Assembly: GCA_002727395.1 (NCBI GenBank)
Contig: PBWY01000099.1
Coordinates: 1 to 6,283, forward strand
Direction: 5' to 3'
Length of the DNA: 6,283 nucleotides
Origin: Rhodospirillales bacterium
GTDB taxonomy: Bacteria > Pseudomonadota > Alphaproteobacteria > MPNO01 > UBA2964
The notes beneath the pieces were generated by a model that made no database searches, was not told the DNA's origin, and saw only the letters and a list, made by a program, of their open reading frames with translations. Both the position numbers and the translations under genes were made by a program. Positions within the stretch are counted from its first letter, which is position 1. Each line of letters opens with the position of its first letter. Shown in pieces: positions 5,880 through 6,283 of the stretch.

Positions 5880-6283
5880 ATGATTGGAATAGTTCTTGTT
5901 ACCCATGGTCAACTAGCTGAAGAGTTTTTGTATGCTTTGGAGCACATTGTCGGTAAGCAGACCAATATAAAGGCTATTGGTATTCAGGCTGAAGATGATA
6001 TGGAAAATCGTCGCCGTGATATTTCCCAAGCAATAAAAAATGTCGAAGATGGAGATGGGGTTGTTCTTTTGACGGATATGTTTGGTGGCACGCCATCAAA
6101 TCTAGCTATTTCTTTAATGTCTGAAAAATCTGTTGAGGTTGTGGCTGGGGTTAACTTACCTATGCTAATTCAGTTGGTGCAATCACGTCAGACACATAAA
6201 CTAAAGGATGCGGCTTTAGATGCAGCTGATGCTGGTAGAAAGTATATCAGTGTTGCTTCAAAAATACTTAATGATCGAAAAAA
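5880..6283 (+). CDS. PTS EIIA component, mannose/fructose type, cut by right edge
   Basis: Regulatory phosphotransferase protein that accepts phosphate from HPr on a histidine. The frame is open from ATG 5880 for 134 codons to the window end. EIIA-Man proteins of this class are about 130-150 residues, so the gene is nearly complete. The N-terminus MIGIVLVTHGQLA contains the active-site H9. LLTDMFGGTPSNLA (63-76) is the second family motif, with D66 near the active site, and VAGVNLPML (88-96) follows. No EIIB, EIIC or EIID partner is visible, which fits the incomplete, non-transporting PTS of alphaproteobacteria (gene called manX or ptsM in relatives). It starts four bases after the rapZ stop, with only a distant GGAG 13 bases upstream, so coupling to rapZ is likely. 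ptsH would be expected next. Confidence 0.95.
   Translation, partial: MIGIVLVTHGQLAEEFLYALEHIVGKQTNIKAIGIQAEDDMENRRRDISQAIKNVEDGDGVVLLTDMFGGTPSNLAISLMSEKSVEVVAGVNLPMLIQLVQSRQTHKLKDAALDAADAGRKYISVASKILNDRK

Larger units (their letters stand above)
2087..6283 (+). other. Probable operon chvI-chvG-hprK-rapZ-EIIA
   Basis: Five genes on one strand with gaps of 12, 3, 36 and 4 bases. No inverted repeat followed by a T run was found in any gap, and no convincing internal promoter. Together they link a two-component system to PTS regulation, the gene order known from Rhizobiales and Rhodospirillales. The last three genes lack good ribosome binding sites, which fits coupled translation. Confidence 0.75.

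Noticed and set aside
1..6283. CRISPR arrays, tRNA or rRNA genes, insertion sequences and attachment sites
   Set aside because: No regularly spaced repeats, RNA gene signatures, transposase motifs or terminal inverted repeats were seen on either strand.

Overview
This window comes from an AT-rich alphaproteobacterium. The evidence is the gene set and order: pckA divergent from chvI-chvG, followed by a short kinase-only hprK, rapZ and a mannose-type PTS EIIA gene. That arrangement is typical of alphaproteobacteria. The response regulator start (M-GHKIALVDDDRNIL) resembles the Rhodospirillales-like version of ChvI, but genus and order cannot be fixed from the sequence. The low GC, most marked in the right-hand operon, is unusual for the class and would fit an uncultured, possibly marine lineage; this is inference only.

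Layout. Positions 1-1595 (minus strand) hold an almost complete ATP-dependent PEP carboxykinase gene, with only its last few codons beyond the left edge. Positions 1596-2086 form a divergent control region with a good sigma70-type promoter candidate for pckA, two palindromes and a weaker promoter candidate for the rightward operon. From 2087 to the right edge, five rightward genes lie close together: chvI (OmpR-type response regulator), chvG (membrane sensor kinase), hprK (HPr kinase/phosphorylase, catalytic domain only), rapZ (P-loop protein) and an EIIA-Man-type gene cut at the right edge. The gaps are 12, 3, 36 and 4 bases, with no visible terminator, so one operon is likely. HPr (ptsH) is the expected next gene but is not in the window.

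How the genes work together. ChvG/ChvI is an envelope, acid and host-signal two-component system in alphaproteobacteria. HprK and EIIA-Man belong to an incomplete, regulatory phosphotransferase system whose input is PEP. PckA produces PEP from oxaloacetate during growth on organic acids. The locus therefore places the enzyme that makes PEP beside a cascade that reads PEP and nucleotide status and a sensor system known to interact with it in relatives.

No wholly new system is visible; this is a recognisable conserved locus. The points most worth a second look are RapZ, whose Walker A motif and C-terminal GCTGG-x-HRS motif both depart from the usual sequence, and the long stop-free stretch upstream of and in frame with chvI.
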